DNA of 64,000 nt from the NCBI RefSeq assembly GCF_003362755.1, contig NZ_QKRA01000005.1:62001-126000 (forward strand). The letters are read 5' to 3'. The notes under the pieces were generated by a model that saw only the letters and a program-made list of their open reading frames with translations, was not told the DNA's origin and ran no database searches. This stretch comes from Marinomonas piezotolerans (GTDB lineage Bacteria; Pseudomonadota; Gammaproteobacteria; Pseudomonadales; Marinomonadaceae). Position numbers and translations under genes: made by a program. Within the stretch, counting starts at the first letter, position 1. Every line of letters begins with the position of its first letter. This document shows positions 46,498 to 56,376 of the stretch, one piece after another.

Positions 46498-48519
46498 ATG
46501 ATTTATAAACGCCTGTTGTCATGCTTGCTACCCAGTATCGCGCTTATTTGCGGTCCCGTATCAGCCTACGAAAAGCTTGAACCGCCACACGACTACGATC
46601 AGGTAGCAAAAGAAATCGTCGAAATGTTGGAAAGTGTTCACTATAACAAAACTCCGATAGACGACGAAGTCTCACGCAAAGCCTTCGATCATTATTTGCA
46701 AGCACTTGATCCATCACGCAGCTTTTTACTTCAGGAAGACATTGATCACCTTTCTCAATACCGAGATCAACTGGATGATGCTCTCCGTAACGGTGATACG
46801 CAACTGGCCTATGACGTGTATAACACTTATCTAGATCGAGCTGAGGTCAGGCTGCATAAAGTGCTGGAAGACATTCCCAGCATGGTTAAATCGTTTGATT
46901 ACGATCTCGTTGAGTCACTCAATGCTGATCCAGATAGCTTGGAGTGGGCGAAATCCGATGCGGAGCTAGACGATTATTGGCGCAAGCGTATAAAAAACCG
47001 TGCCTTAACCATGATGCTTAACGGTAGCAGTGAAGATGAAATCATTGAGGCGGTTGAACGTCGTTATAGCAACCAGCTTAAACAAATTGAACAGACCAAC
47101 GCTGTGGATGTCTTTCAGAGTTTTGCGAATTCTTTAACTTCTGCACTGGATCCACACACGACTTACTTTGCTCCACGCGCATCAGAAACATTCAACATCA
47201 ATATGAGCCTGTCATTAGAAGGGATTGGTGCTGTATTGCAAATGGAAGATGATTACACAAAAGTTGTACGTCTTATCCCTGGTGGCCCTGCTGAGGCACA
47301 GAAGGAACTCGCCCCTAATGACCGAATCATTGCAGTTGGACAAGAAGGCGAAACACCTGTAGACGTGATCGGTATGCGCCTTGACGACGTGGTCGACATG
47401 ATACGTGGTGAACGGGGCACAAATGTTATTCTTGAAGTGCTACCGGCGAAAAGCAATGACCAAGCAAGCAAGAAAATCGTTATCAAGCGTGACAAAGTCA
47501 AACTTGAAGATCAGTCCGCAAAAAAACAAATCATAGAAGTTGAGCGAGAAGGCAAGATATACAAAGTGGGTGTCATTGAGCTCCCTACCTTCTATTCAGA
47601 CTTTGCTGCCATCCAGCGTGGAGATCAAAATTATAAGAGTTCAACTCGTGACACGAAAAAACTCATCGAGGAATTACGACAAGAAGGCATTACCGCATTA
47701 ATTTTAGATCTTCGAAATAATGGCGGTGGATCGTTGCAGGAAGCAAACTCGTTAGCTGGGTTGTTTATTCCAGCTGGACCAATCGTACAAATTCGCGACA
47801 CCTCAGGGCGCGTCAGTATTTTAGGTGATCAAGATCGCAGTGTTACCTACAGTGGACCACTCGCTGTACTGACTAATCGCATGAGTGCATCGGCCTCTGA
47901 GATCGTTGCAGGCGCACTACAAGATTATGGTCGCGCCCTTATACTCGGAGGACAGACATTTGGCAAAGGCACGGTACAAGTGCTGCAAGAGCTCGACAAG
48001 GGTCAATTAAAAGTCACACAAGCCAAGTTCTACCGCGTATCGGGCGAAAGTACGCAACATAAAGGGGTTATGCCAGACATTTCATTTCCATCTCTTCTCG
48101 ATGAGAATAGCGTCGGTGAAAGCGCATTAGATAACCCACTCCCTTGGGACAAAATCCATGACACACGCTACCCCATTTATTGGGACTTTGATCAGTACCT
48201 AGATAAGCTAACCAAATTTCACGATCAGCGTATCGAGAGCAGCCCAAACTTTGTTGCGTTAGAAAGTCAAATTAAAGATGTTAAAGCACAGCAGGAACGC
48301 TTCTCTAAAATTTCACTTAATGAGCGTGAACGACTGAAACAAAGGGAAGAAGGGGACGCTAGGGAGCTGAAACGAGAAAATACTCGCCGTCGAGCATTAG
48401 ATCTGCCGACGCTAGACAACATCGAAGATATTGAACCCTTAGAAGATGATGTTTATGCTGAGGAAGCGGCTGAAGTACTCCTAGACTTTATTGCGGTCTA
48501 TCAAGATAGTCAGAACTAA
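46498..48519 (+). CDS. prc: Tail-specific periplasmic protease Prc
   Basis: A protein of about 673 residues, with a signal peptide ending near GPVSA. It degrades periplasmic proteins and trims membrane-bound substrates such as PBP3 precursor. The PDZ domain (LEGIGAVLQMEDDYTKVVRLIPGGPA) is followed by the S41 catalytic region with ILDLRNNGGGSLQEA and the Ser-Lys dyad in NRMSASASEIVAGALQDYG and GQTFGKGTVQ. A TTG at 46492 preceded by AGAGA could be the real start, adding two residues; I chose the ATG. The C-terminal helical domain is complete. A terminator follows. Confidence 0.95.
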   Translation: MIYKRLLSCLLPSIALICGPVSAYEKLEPPHDYDQVAKEIVEMLESVHYNKTPIDDEVSRKAFDHYLQALDPSRSFLLQEDIDHLSQYRDQLDDALRNGDTQLAYDVYNTYLDRAEVRLHKVLEDIPSMVKSFDYDLVESLNADPDSLEWAKSDAELDDYWRKRIKNRALTMMLNGSSEDEIIEAVERRYSNQLKQIEQTNAVDVFQSFANSLTSALDPHTTYFAPRASETFNINMSLSLEGIGAVLQMEDDYTKVVRLIPGGPAEAQKELAPNDRIIAVGQEGETPVDVIGMRLDDVVDMIRGERGTNVILEVLPAKSNDQASKKIVIKRDKVKLEDQSAKKQIIEVEREGKIYKVGVIELPTFYSDFAAIQRGDQNYKSSTRDTKKLIEELRQEGITALILDLRNNGGGSLQEANSLAGLFIPAGPIVQIRDTSGRVSILGDQDRSVTYSGPLAVLTNRMSASASEIVAGALQDYGRALILGGQTFGKGTVQVLQELDKGQLKVTQAKFYRVSGESTQHKGVMPDISFPSLLDENSVGESALDNPLPWDKIHDTRYPIYWDFDQYLDKLTKFHDQRIESSPNFVALESQIKDVKAQQERFSKISLNERERLKQREEGDARELKRENTRRRALDLPTLDNIEDIEPLEDDVYAEEAAEVLLDFIAVYQDSQN

Positions 48520-48526
48520 TAAAGTT

Positions 48527-48557
48527 AGTCGCTCCAATGACTGTGGAGCGACTTTTT
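48527..48557 (+). terminator. Terminator after prc
   Basis: AGTCGCTCC (48527-48535) pairs with GGAGCGACT (48545-48553) across nine bases and is followed by TTTTCC. It lies a few bases past the prc stop. Confidence 0.9.
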
Positions 48558-48744
48558 CCTTATGGGCATTCGAATCAGAACTTCTTTTTTGCTATCTCAG
48601 CCCAGAAGTAATTAACAATATTCAACCCCGCTCTCCTTTGCTCGTATGGCGGAGCCATGATTGAAACAGAAGTACTAGACTTCTTATAAGCAGAATCGCA
48701 CTTTTGCCATTCTATAGAAATTAACCAATTCGTACTAAAATGCT

Positions 48745-49035
48745 ATGGCTAAAGCTTCTTCTGACCGCAACACAATTGACCTATTTGGCACGAATCGCGG
48801 TCGCCCTCGTACTCGCCCAATCACTCGTAAAGATCAACTAAAAGCCAATAAACGCATCCAGCGTGAGAAAGAAAAATCACTAGGATTGAAGCGGGTTGAA
48901 ATGGTGCTCGACGAAGATACAGTTAAAAAACTCGACATGCTCTGCGAACTGTCAGGGGTGAAACGCTCAGACTGGCTTACTATGCAGATAGCCTTGGCAT
49001 ACAACAAGGCTAAAAAAGTCTCTAAAGCCGAATAA
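48745..49035 (+). CDS. YbfE-like small DNA-binding protein
   Basis: A 96-residue protein whose start DRNTIDLFGTNRGRPRTRP and middle KRIQREKEKSLGLKRVEM match E. coli YbfE (a protein of the CopG/ribbon-helix-helix type). YbfE is LexA-regulated in E. coli. Here I find no CTGT-N8-ACAG box in the 190 bases before the gene. The gene lies between prc and rdgC and may be a single-gene unit. Confidence 0.8.
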   Translation: MAKASSDRNTIDLFGTNRGRPRTRPITRKDQLKANKRIQREKEKSLGLKRVEMVLDEDTVKKLDMLCELSGVKRSDWLTMQIALAYNKAKKVSKAE

Positions 49036-49367
49036 GACTTAGCCATTGGTTAGATAAATCTATTCTCAGCGATGTTGATACACTCACAGCGGCAACCAAC
49101 TAAGCAAGGAAGCTTTGCAAGTGTACTAAACGGGTAGTACCGCAAATTTTCGCGATATAGCCATTCCCTTAACGTAAGCATTATTCTTTTGAGCCGCCAA
49201 CCTGATAGAATCAGCACACATCTTTGCGTTACCAACACCTCTCTAACATTGAACCAGAGAGATGCGGCAGCGCTACCTAATAAGGAGATGCCTGAATGGA
49301 CCGTCACTACCGCACCATTTCTGAACTCCAATAACGATTTAGAACAGCGATCAAGGGTTAACATTAT
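49036..49367. other. Gap between ybfE-like gene and rdgC with no recognised feature
   Basis: This 332-base gap contains no gene I would accept. A 104-codon minus-strand frame (49050-49364) exists, but it has no ribosome-binding site, and its cysteine- and arginine-rich product resembles no protein. I see no repeat or strong terminator. The last 60 bases presumably hold the rdgC promoter. Confidence 0.5.
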
Positions 49368-50273
49368 ATGTGGTTTAAAAATCTACAGATTTTCCAACTT
49401 AAAGACACCGAAGACTTTGACAGCAACGAACTGATCGCAAAAATCCCAGAGCACCCCCTACGCGAATGTGGTTCTCAAGATGAGTTCACTTTCGGCTGGA
49501 TGCCATTGATCCGCAATAGCGAGCAATGGACGATTACAAGTGATCGGTGCCTATTACTACGTGCGGGAAAAGAAGAAAAAGTACTCCCAAGTGCGGTAGT
49601 AAGAGAAGAGCTAGAGAATAAGGTCGCCGAAATTGAGTTAGTCGAAGGTCGAAAAGTTGGCCGTAAAGAAAAGTCCGACCTGAAAGAAGAGTTGGTATTC
49701 ACATTGCGCCCAAAAGCATTCGCAAAGCGCAGTGACATATGGGCCTACATTGATTTGCAAGCGAAATTACTGGTTCTCAACAGCACGAATGCAGGGATGA
49801 CAGAACAACTATTTAAGTTACTGCAAACAACACTGGGAAGCTTTCCAATGGTGCCGCTTCAGGCACAAGTATCCCCAGCCAGTATCATGACTGACTGGTT
49901 AATAAAAAATGAATTACCCGCTAGCTTAGAGACGGGTGATGAATGTGAGATTCAGGACAGCTCCGAGGACAAAGCCAAAATTCGCTTCAAATCACTAGAG
50001 CCCTTATCAGAAGACGTAACACGCCACTTAGAACAAGGTATGAGTGTTAAAAACCTAGCTCTACGCTGGACAGATAAACTGACGTTTGTGCTTAATGATG
50101 ACTTAACACTTAAAAAAGTAAAATTCGACGATACGCTCAAAGAAAGCGCTTTTAATGATTCGCAGGGTGGCAACCTGTCAGATATGGACGCTAATTTTGC
50201 GTTGATGTCACTCACGGTTAGAGAGTTCTTTGATTCTTACAAATTATGGTTTGAAATCTCTGACAGTGAATAA
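49368..50273 (+). CDS. rdgC: Recombination-associated protein RdgC
   Basis: A 301-residue protein that forms a ring around double-stranded DNA and antagonises RecA. The N-terminus MWFKNLQIFQLKD is typical, and TFGWMPLI and AKRSDIWAYIDLQAKLLVLNSTNA follow, with SLTVREFFDS-like ending. Length is as in E. coli (303). It is a single gene with nothing odd. Confidence 0.95.
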   Translation: MWFKNLQIFQLKDTEDFDSNELIAKIPEHPLRECGSQDEFTFGWMPLIRNSEQWTITSDRCLLLRAGKEEKVLPSAVVREELENKVAEIELVEGRKVGRKEKSDLKEELVFTLRPKAFAKRSDIWAYIDLQAKLLVLNSTNAGMTEQLFKLLQTTLGSFPMVPLQAQVSPASIMTDWLIKNELPASLETGDECEIQDSSEDKAKIRFKSLEPLSEDVTRHLEQGMSVKNLALRWTDKLTFVLNDDLTLKKVKFDDTLKESAFNDSQGGNLSDMDANFALMSLTVREFFDSYKLWFEISDSE

Positions 50274-50416
50274 TCTTTTCCACAGATTGGGTGGATAACA
50301 TTGGGGAGAACAATGGCGAAGCCAGTAACCGCAACCTACTGTCGATTATTGTCTATTTTGTCTCCTTTTTTGGACTACCATAACTTAATTTTTTGCATGA
50401 ATCAGGATCACTATTC

Positions 50417-51580
50417 ATGACTGTAAAACAGAAAGAAACGCAAATAGCTCAACGAGTTACCGTTGTCGGTGCAGTTTGGGATGGCCTATTAGGCATACTA
50501 AAAATCATTGTTGGTTACCTTTCTCAGTCACAAGCTTTGATAGCCGACGGAATTCACTCCTTGTCAGATCTTGTCACCGATTTATTTGTTTATATTGCGT
50601 CCACTAACGCGAGGCAAGCTCCCGATAAAAATCACCCTTATGGGCATTTAAGATTTGAGACACTCACCACCGTAATATTGGGAGTTGTACTGATTGTTGT
50701 CGCAACAGGAATTGCTTTTGAAGCGTTTAATAATGATCTTCAGCCAACTGCCACTTGGTACGGTGTTGGAGCGGTAATCCTTACCATCTTAGTAAAAGAA
50801 GCGATTTTCCATTACACCAAACGTGCTGGCGAGCAAATCGGTAGCCGCCTCTTAATTGCCAATGCTTGGCATAGCCGTAGTGATGCACTGTCGTCTCTCG
50901 CAGTACTAGCGGGGCTTATTGGAGTTTACTTTGGTTATGCTTGGGCGGACAAAGCTGCCTCGGTAGTGGTTGCATTGCTGATAGGTAAGATTGCGGTTGA
51001 GATGATCTGGGAGAATTTAGCTGAACTCGTGGACACTTCTCCGGACCCTAAATTGATCGAGCAAATTAAATCTACTGCGGACAGTCTAAAGGACGTGATG
51101 GCTCCTCACGATGTGCGTGCACGCTCTATGGCCGGGAAAATCTTTTTAGACATGCATATCCATGTTCCTGCGACCGCATCGGTGAGTGAGGGGCACTACC
51201 TTAGTGATTTAGTTGAATACACCATTCGCAAGGCACACCCTCAAGTACAAGATGTTATGGTGCATGTTGACACTAATGACCATATTCAATCAGACAGCTA
51301 TACAAATGATCACATCGGAACACGACCTCCGGTGTTACAGATGCCAGCTAGGCATCAGGTATTGGCTGATCTAGGTTTTATTCTACGCACACATCGCGAC
51401 TATTTGGATTTAGAGCAAACGCAACTGCACTACATCAATAAAACCCTGCATGTTCATATTGTGGCGTGTGCCAGCAAAGCACCATCGGACAACTTAAATC
51501 AATTAACCCGAAGCATTGAAATGGATCTCAATAATTTACCTTATGGGTCAGATCACAAAGTCTTCTGGCGCGTAAATTAG
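50417..51580 (+). CDS. Cation diffusion facilitator (CDF) exporter
   Basis: A 387-residue metal antiporter of the inner membrane. The ATG at 50417 follows AGGA by nine bases; the frame is open 8 codons upstream. It has six helices and a cytoplasmic domain. The metal site is HSLSD in helix 2 (His47, Asp51) and HSRSD in helix 5, the HxxxD pattern of zinc-type CDFs; FieF-type members have DxxxD. It carries an extra C-terminal segment of about 80 residues beyond the standard cytoplasmic domain. Its last four bases overlap rmuC on the other strand. Confidence 0.87.
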   Translation: MTVKQKETQIAQRVTVVGAVWDGLLGILKIIVGYLSQSQALIADGIHSLSDLVTDLFVYIASTNARQAPDKNHPYGHLRFETLTTVILGVVLIVVATGIAFEAFNNDLQPTATWYGVGAVILTILVKEAIFHYTKRAGEQIGSRLLIANAWHSRSDALSSLAVLAGLIGVYFGYAWADKAASVVVALLIGKIAVEMIWENLAELVDTSPDPKLIEQIKSTADSLKDVMAPHDVRARSMAGKIFLDMHIHVPATASVSEGHYLSDLVEYTIRKAHPQVQDVMVHVDTNDHIQSDSYTNDHIGTRPPVLQMPARHQVLADLGFILRTHRDYLDLEQTQLHYINKTLHVHIVACASKAPSDNLNQLTRSIEMDLNNLPYGSDHKVFWRVN

Positions 51581-52878
51581 TCCTTTGTATCAATATCATC
51601 GTCTTCTGGGAGTGATAACTGTTTATTGGTTTTTGCTCCCATAAGGCGTAACCGTTCGGCGCGGCTCATCAAGTTACCACGTCCAATCGTGAGTTTTTTC
51701 ATGGCCTGTTCATGTGTTCGAGTGAGCGCATCAATGCGTCCGCCAATCTCATCCATATCCTGCACAAAGCCAGCAAATTTGTCATACATAGCACCTGCTT
51801 GACGCGCAATTTCAATAGCATTCTGACTCTGTTTTTCATTGCGCCAGATATTTTGCACGGTGCGCAACGTAGCAAGTAAATTTGAAGGCCCCGTAATGAT
51901 AATGTTATGTTCAAATGCTTCGGAAAACAGCCCGTTCTCAGCCTGTAAGGCCAACCCGTATGCCGCTTCAATAGGCACAAACATAATGACAAAATCAAGT
52001 GACTCAACGCCCTTAAGATCTTGGTAATTCTTAGCACTCAGCTCTTTCATGTGGCGACGAATCGCTTCCAAATGCTGACGTAACGCTTGCTGCTTAGCTT
52101 GTTCGGTTTCAGCCTCTACATAAGCCAAGTAGCTTACCAATACCATTTTTGAATCAATGATGATTTGTTTATTATCCGGTAGATGAACTATCACATCTGG
52201 TTGGTAGCGTTTACCCTCTTCCGTATTGAGCGATACTTGAACATCATATTCACGACCTTTCTCCAGCCCAGACCGTTCCAAGATTCGCTCTAAAATGACT
52301 TCTCCCCAACCGCCTTGTATCTTATTTTGTCCCTTGAGCGCTTCGGTTAGATTCATCGCATCATCACTAATACGCTGGTTTAGTTGCTGCAAATTTTTAA
52401 TTTCACGCACCAATGAAAACCTCTCGCGCGCTTCTTCCGCATAGCTGGTTTCAACGCGCTGCTGAAACTGCTGAATCTGTTGCCCTAGCGGTGATAACAG
52501 CGCTTGTAGCTGACGTTCATTTTCTGTCGCCAGATGCGCTCCCTGTTGACGCATAATATCTTGAGCCAATTGTTTAAACTGTGCTTCATTTTGATTTTTC
52601 TGCTGCTCTAGGTAATGCTCTTTCTGTTGCCACACTTCCTGCGCTGCGCCAAACTGCTGTTCTAAAGTCAGTGCCTCTTTCTCAAGCTCATGTACTTCCT
52701 GTTGAGTACGCTCTAACTGAGCACGAGTCATCTCCAATGTCTTCACAGAATTTTCATGCTCAGCCTGCCACTTACGCTGTATTCTCTGTACAATAGCGGT
52801 CGCAAACGCAGCAGTGATGGAAAACCCAATCACAACGCCGAGTGCAATCCATACTGATTGCTGAAGCCAGTCTGTCAT
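51577..52878 (-). CDS. rmuC: DNA recombination protein RmuC
   Basis: A 433-residue protein that limits inversions at inverted repeats in E. coli. I use the ATG at 52878; a TTG at 52911 would add 11 residues before the membrane helix. One N-terminal helix (about residues 8-27) is followed by a long coiled coil to about residue 160, then the PD-(D/E)xK-like domain with GQNKIQGGWGE, IIIDSKMVLVSYLAYVEA and VIMFVPIEAAYGLAL. Convergent with the CDF exporter by four bases. Confidence 0.92.
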   Translation of the reverse strand: MTDWLQQSVWIALGVVIGFSITAAFATAIVQRIQRKWQAEHENSVKTLEMTRAQLERTQQEVHELEKEALTLEQQFGAAQEVWQQKEHYLEQQKNQNEAQFKQLAQDIMRQQGAHLATENERQLQALLSPLGQQIQQFQQRVETSYAEEARERFSLVREIKNLQQLNQRISDDAMNLTEALKGQNKIQGGWGEVILERILERSGLEKGREYDVQVSLNTEEGKRYQPDVIVHLPDNKQIIIDSKMVLVSYLAYVEAETEQAKQQALRQHLEAIRRHMKELSAKNYQDLKGVESLDFVIMFVPIEAAYGLALQAENGLFSEAFEHNIIITGPSNLLATLRTVQNIWRNEKQSQNAIEIARQAGAMYDKFAGFVQDMDEIGGRIDALTRTHEQAMKKLTIGRGNLMSRAERLRLMGAKTNKQLSLPEDDDIDTKD

Positions 52879-52929
52879 ATATTTTAATCCGTCATTTTCT
52901 TTTAAAAACAATCGCTAAGCGAAGTTTAC

Positions 52930-53547
52930 ATGGATTACTACCAGAGCCCAACTCACGAACAACGCTTTGACTTGGAAATTAAAAATAGCCAGTTTATTAC
53001 CACAATTCGACGCACCAAAGGTCGAGATCAAGCCAAAGCATTTATTGATGAAATGAATCATCGCTACCCTGACGCAAACCATAATTGTTGGGCATTTGTT
53101 GCGGGTGCCCCCAACAATGTACATCTATGGGACCAAAGTGACGATGGCGAGCCAAAAGGTACCGCAGGAAAGCCAATGCTCAATGTTCTACAACATTCTA
53201 ATTTTGGTGAAATTACGGTTGTTGTTACGCGCTACTTTGGCGGCATCAAGCTTGGCGCAGGTGGCTTAGTTCGAGCCTATAGCCAAGCCGTTGTGGAAGC
53301 ACTCGACCAGTTAGAATGGGAAGAAATTTATCCCCGCCAAAGCGTTTCCATAAAAATTGCCTATCCTATGTTAGGGAAAGTTGAGTATTGGCTTGAAAAT
53401 AGCGATATCGAAGTTGAAGACAAGCAATTTTCAGACGAAATAGAATGCCGCATCGCTGTCATTGAACGCACATGGGCAGCGAATAAACAAGCTCTGATCG
53501 ATATGTGTCAGGGTAACATCACGATAATTGAAGACGACAAAGAGTAA
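52930..53547 (+). CDS. yigZ: YigZ/IMPACT family protein
   Basis: A 205-residue protein with an N-terminal UPF0029 domain (SQFITTIRRTKGRDQAKAFI, NHNCWAFVAG and DDGEPKGTAGKPML) and a C-terminal ferredoxin-like domain. Eukaryotic IMPACT regulates a translation kinase; the bacterial role is not known. The rmuC start is on the opposite strand with a gap of about 50 bases, and rapA follows after two bases, so yigZ-rapA-rluA seems to be one transcript. Confidence 0.9.
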   Translation: MDYYQSPTHEQRFDLEIKNSQFITTIRRTKGRDQAKAFIDEMNHRYPDANHNCWAFVAGAPNNVHLWDQSDDGEPKGTAGKPMLNVLQHSNFGEITVVVTRYFGGIKLGAGGLVRAYSQAVVEALDQLEWEEIYPRQSVSIKIAYPMLGKVEYWLENSDIEVEDKQFSDEIECRIAVIERTWAANKQALIDMCQGNITIIEDDKE

Positions 53548-53549
53548 CT

Positions 53550-56372
53550 ATGTACCAAATTGGACAACGTTGGAGCAGCCGAAATGAACCAGATCTTGGT
53601 ATCGGCATCATCACTGAAAAACAACACAAATCCTTTGTCTTATTTTTCTCCGACGCGGAGTCGGAGCGTAACTATGCAAACGGTCAAACGAGCTTGGTTC
53701 GCCGCACACTGACACCAGGCGATCAACTTTTTTTTGAAGGTGAGGCCTACATTGTAGAAGACGTTCGTGAATACGATGGTCTGATGGAGTATTTTTTTAA
53801 TGGTGAGTGGATTGATGAATCCGAAATCCAATTTCCACGCAATGATAAAAACGAACTGGATGCCATTTTAGCCCTGTCTCCTGCTAGACGAATGTGGTTT
53901 GATCTGCGCCGTAAAACTCTAGAGCATCAAGCCGCTCACTCAGCAAGCCCTGTCCGAGGATTGATGGGACTCAAAGCTGAGCTATTACCGCACCAGATTT
54001 ACTTGGCTCATGATATCGCTAACCGCCCTGCCGCGCGTGCGCTTCTATGTGACGAAGTGGGTATGGGGAAAACGCTGGAAGCTGGCCTGATTTTGCACCA
54101 CCGAGTCCTCAATGGGCTGTCTCGCAGAGCTTTAATTCTAACGCCAACTAATCTACAACATCAGTGGTTAGTCGAAATGCTGCGTCGCTTCCACCAGCCT
54201 TTCACTTTGATAAATGAAGCTGTCTACGAAGATTATATGGAAGGCGATGATAATCCCTTCGATGAACAACCATTTGTGATCGCACCCATTGATTGGGTGG
54301 CTTCAAATAGCAAAGCCGCCCAACACATGCTGGCATCAGATTGGGATATGGTAATTGTTGACGAAGCGCATCATTTAGCTTGGGACCCTGAAACTCCAAG
54401 CATTGGTTACCAACTCGTCCAAAGGCTTGCAGAAACGTCTGAATCACTTTTGCTATTGAGTGCAACGCCAGAACAAACTGGAGAGCGAGAGCACTTTTCT
54501 CGACTACAACTTCTTGATAAAGAGCACTACCATAGCTTTGAGGTATACCAAGCTCAACAAACAGAGTTTGCTCAAGCCGCCAACCTAGCTGAAAAAATAC
54601 TGCCGTACACCGAAGCAAACAACTCACTCACCACTCCTGATTGGACCTCGATATTTGGTCAATATGCCCCAGAAGTGCAAGCGAAAGAGTGGTTTGCTGG
54701 GTTGAGTAACAGTGATAAGCATATTCAAGTTAACGCCGCACTGGATGCCGTCAATTGGCTGATTGATCGTCATGGTACAGGGCGCGAAGTATTCCGTAAT
54801 ACCCGTGCAGCTATTGGCGGATTTCCTGAGCGTCGTCTGCGCACCTATGCGTTAACTAACAACGAGCACTTTGCCTCGGCTGCTCACCACGTCTTACCTG
54901 AGTCGAACGTCGATCATGGTGTGTGGGGGCAAGATCCACGCTGGGAGTGGCTGAAAGAATTCCTCGACACGGCGCGCACGAAAGTATTAATCATTTGCCA
55001 CACCCCTGACATGGCGCAATGGCTCAACGATCAACTCAATTTTGCCGGTTTCCTAAGTGCCGATTTTCATGAGCAAATGCCGCTGATCCATCGTGATCGC
55101 GCTGCGGCTTATTTTGCCGATCCTGAAGGTGCTCAAGTATTAGTCTGCTCTGAAATTGGCAGTGAAGGTCGCAATTTCCAATTCAGCCATACCTTAGTGA
55201 TGTACGACTTGCCTGAGCATCCAGACTTACTGGAGCAGCGTATCGGTCGATTAGATCGACTAGGGCAACGTAACACGGTAGAAATCCATGTGCCGTACCT
55301 CGAAAATAGCGTCCAAGAGCGTTTGTGCCATTGGTATCATCGAGCACTTAACGCCTTTGAACGTACGACAGGAGTAGGTGACAAAGTAAATGTCACATTT
55401 AAAGAGCCCCTTCAAGCTTACTTGCTAGGACACGATGATGACGAAGCCTTGCTCGACGAGGCAAAAATCTACCATGAAGCCTTGCTCAAACAGATGGAAG
55501 AAGGACGCAATCGTCTTCTAGAAATGACCTCTTGCCGCCCTACTGAAGCCAACACCTTGATCGAAAAAATTAATGATCAAGCCACTTTTGGCTTGCACGA
55601 CTACATTGAGCAGGTCACGCATGCTTTCAACATTCATGCAGAGTGTATGAACGACAACCCTGATCAAGCTGCGTGGTTTGTCCGCCCGTCAACAGACATG
55701 ATGTTAGAAGCACTGCCTGGCATCGAAGAAGAAGGCAAAATGCTGATGCTGGATCGACGCCAAGCCAGTCAACGCGAAGATGTCGCTTTTGCGACATGGG
55801 AACATCCTTTAATCACCATGTTAATGGATGAAGTTCAAGGCTTTGATTCAGGCAAGCTTACGTCAGCGATACTTCCGATTGCAGCACTACCTGAAGGCAC
55901 AGTGTTAGTTGAAAGTATGTTTGTGATTGAAACCAGCGGCCACCCTCGTTTAAAACTCGCACAGACATTACCCATGACACCCATTTGGCAATTATCAGAT
56001 GCTAATGGCAAATTCCTACATGGCCAATTCACCGCAGAGAAATGGGCAGAGAAATTAAAAGGGGTCCCAAATCGTGTCGCTGAGCAATGGGTTGCAGCCT
56101 TACGTCCACAGTTGCTAGAGATTCTTCAAGCGCATCAACTTAATGCCCAAGATCAATCGCGCCCAACGGTGCACGCTGCAAAAGAAGCTTACCAGCGCAA
56201 GTGGCAGTCTGAAATTGATCGTTTGCGTGAACTACAAAAGCAAAACGCGGCCATCAAAGACGAACAGATTGAACTGTTTGAGGGTTACTTATCTGAAGGT
56301 TTAACACGAATCGATGACCACCAAGTACGCTTGGATGGTATTCGTATTATCCTAACGACTAAGCCCGAGTAA
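53550..56372 (+). CDS. rapA: RNA polymerase-associated ATPase RapA
   Basis: A 940-residue SWI2/SNF2 motor that frees RNA polymerase for recycling. Tudor-like N-terminal domains are followed by the helicase core: the Walker A is DEVGMGKTLEAGL, DEAH is VDEAHHLAW, and LLLLSATPEQ and LEQRIGRLDRLGQ (motif VI) follow. The RapA spacer and C-terminal domains are complete. rluA follows as in E. coli, and yigZ precedes it by two bases. No defect is seen. Confidence 0.96.
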   Translation: MYQIGQRWSSRNEPDLGIGIITEKQHKSFVLFFSDAESERNYANGQTSLVRRTLTPGDQLFFEGEAYIVEDVREYDGLMEYFFNGEWIDESEIQFPRNDKNELDAILALSPARRMWFDLRRKTLEHQAAHSASPVRGLMGLKAELLPHQIYLAHDIANRPAARALLCDEVGMGKTLEAGLILHHRVLNGLSRRALILTPTNLQHQWLVEMLRRFHQPFTLINEAVYEDYMEGDDNPFDEQPFVIAPIDWVASNSKAAQHMLASDWDMVIVDEAHHLAWDPETPSIGYQLVQRLAETSESLLLLSATPEQTGEREHFSRLQLLDKEHYHSFEVYQAQQTEFAQAANLAEKILPYTEANNSLTTPDWTSIFGQYAPEVQAKEWFAGLSNSDKHIQVNAALDAVNWLIDRHGTGREVFRNTRAAIGGFPERRLRTYALTNNEHFASAAHHVLPESNVDHGVWGQDPRWEWLKEFLDTARTKVLIICHTPDMAQWLNDQLNFAGFLSADFHEQMPLIHRDRAAAYFADPEGAQVLVCSEIGSEGRNFQFSHTLVMYDLPEHPDLLEQRIGRLDRLGQRNTVEIHVPYLENSVQERLCHWYHRALNAFERTTGVGDKVNVTFKEPLQAYLLGHDDDEALLDEAKIYHEALLKQMEEGRNRLLEMTSCRPTEANTLIEKINDQATFGLHDYIEQVTHAFNIHAECMNDNPDQAAWFVRPSTDMMLEALPGIEEEGKMLMLDRRQASQREDVAFATWEHPLITMLMDEVQGFDSGKLTSAILPIAALPEGTVLVESMFVIETSGHPRLKLAQTLPMTPIWQLSDANGKFLHGQFTAEKWAEKLKGVPNRVAEQWVAALRPQLLEILQAHQLNAQDQSRPTVHAAKEAYQRKWQSEIDRLRELQKQNAAIKDEQIELFEGYLSEGLTRIDDHQVRLDGIRIILTTKPE

Positions 56373-56376
56373 ACAG

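Noticed and set aside
49050-49364. 104-codon minus-strand frame between the ybfE-like gene and rdgC
   Set aside because: No ribosome-binding site, odd composition and no recognisable family; it covers the rdgC promoter region.
50276-50298. Two inverted DnaA-box-like motifs after rdgC
   Set aside because: Both are imperfect (TTTTCCACA, TTATCCACC) and form a short hairpin; there is no other sign of an origin.
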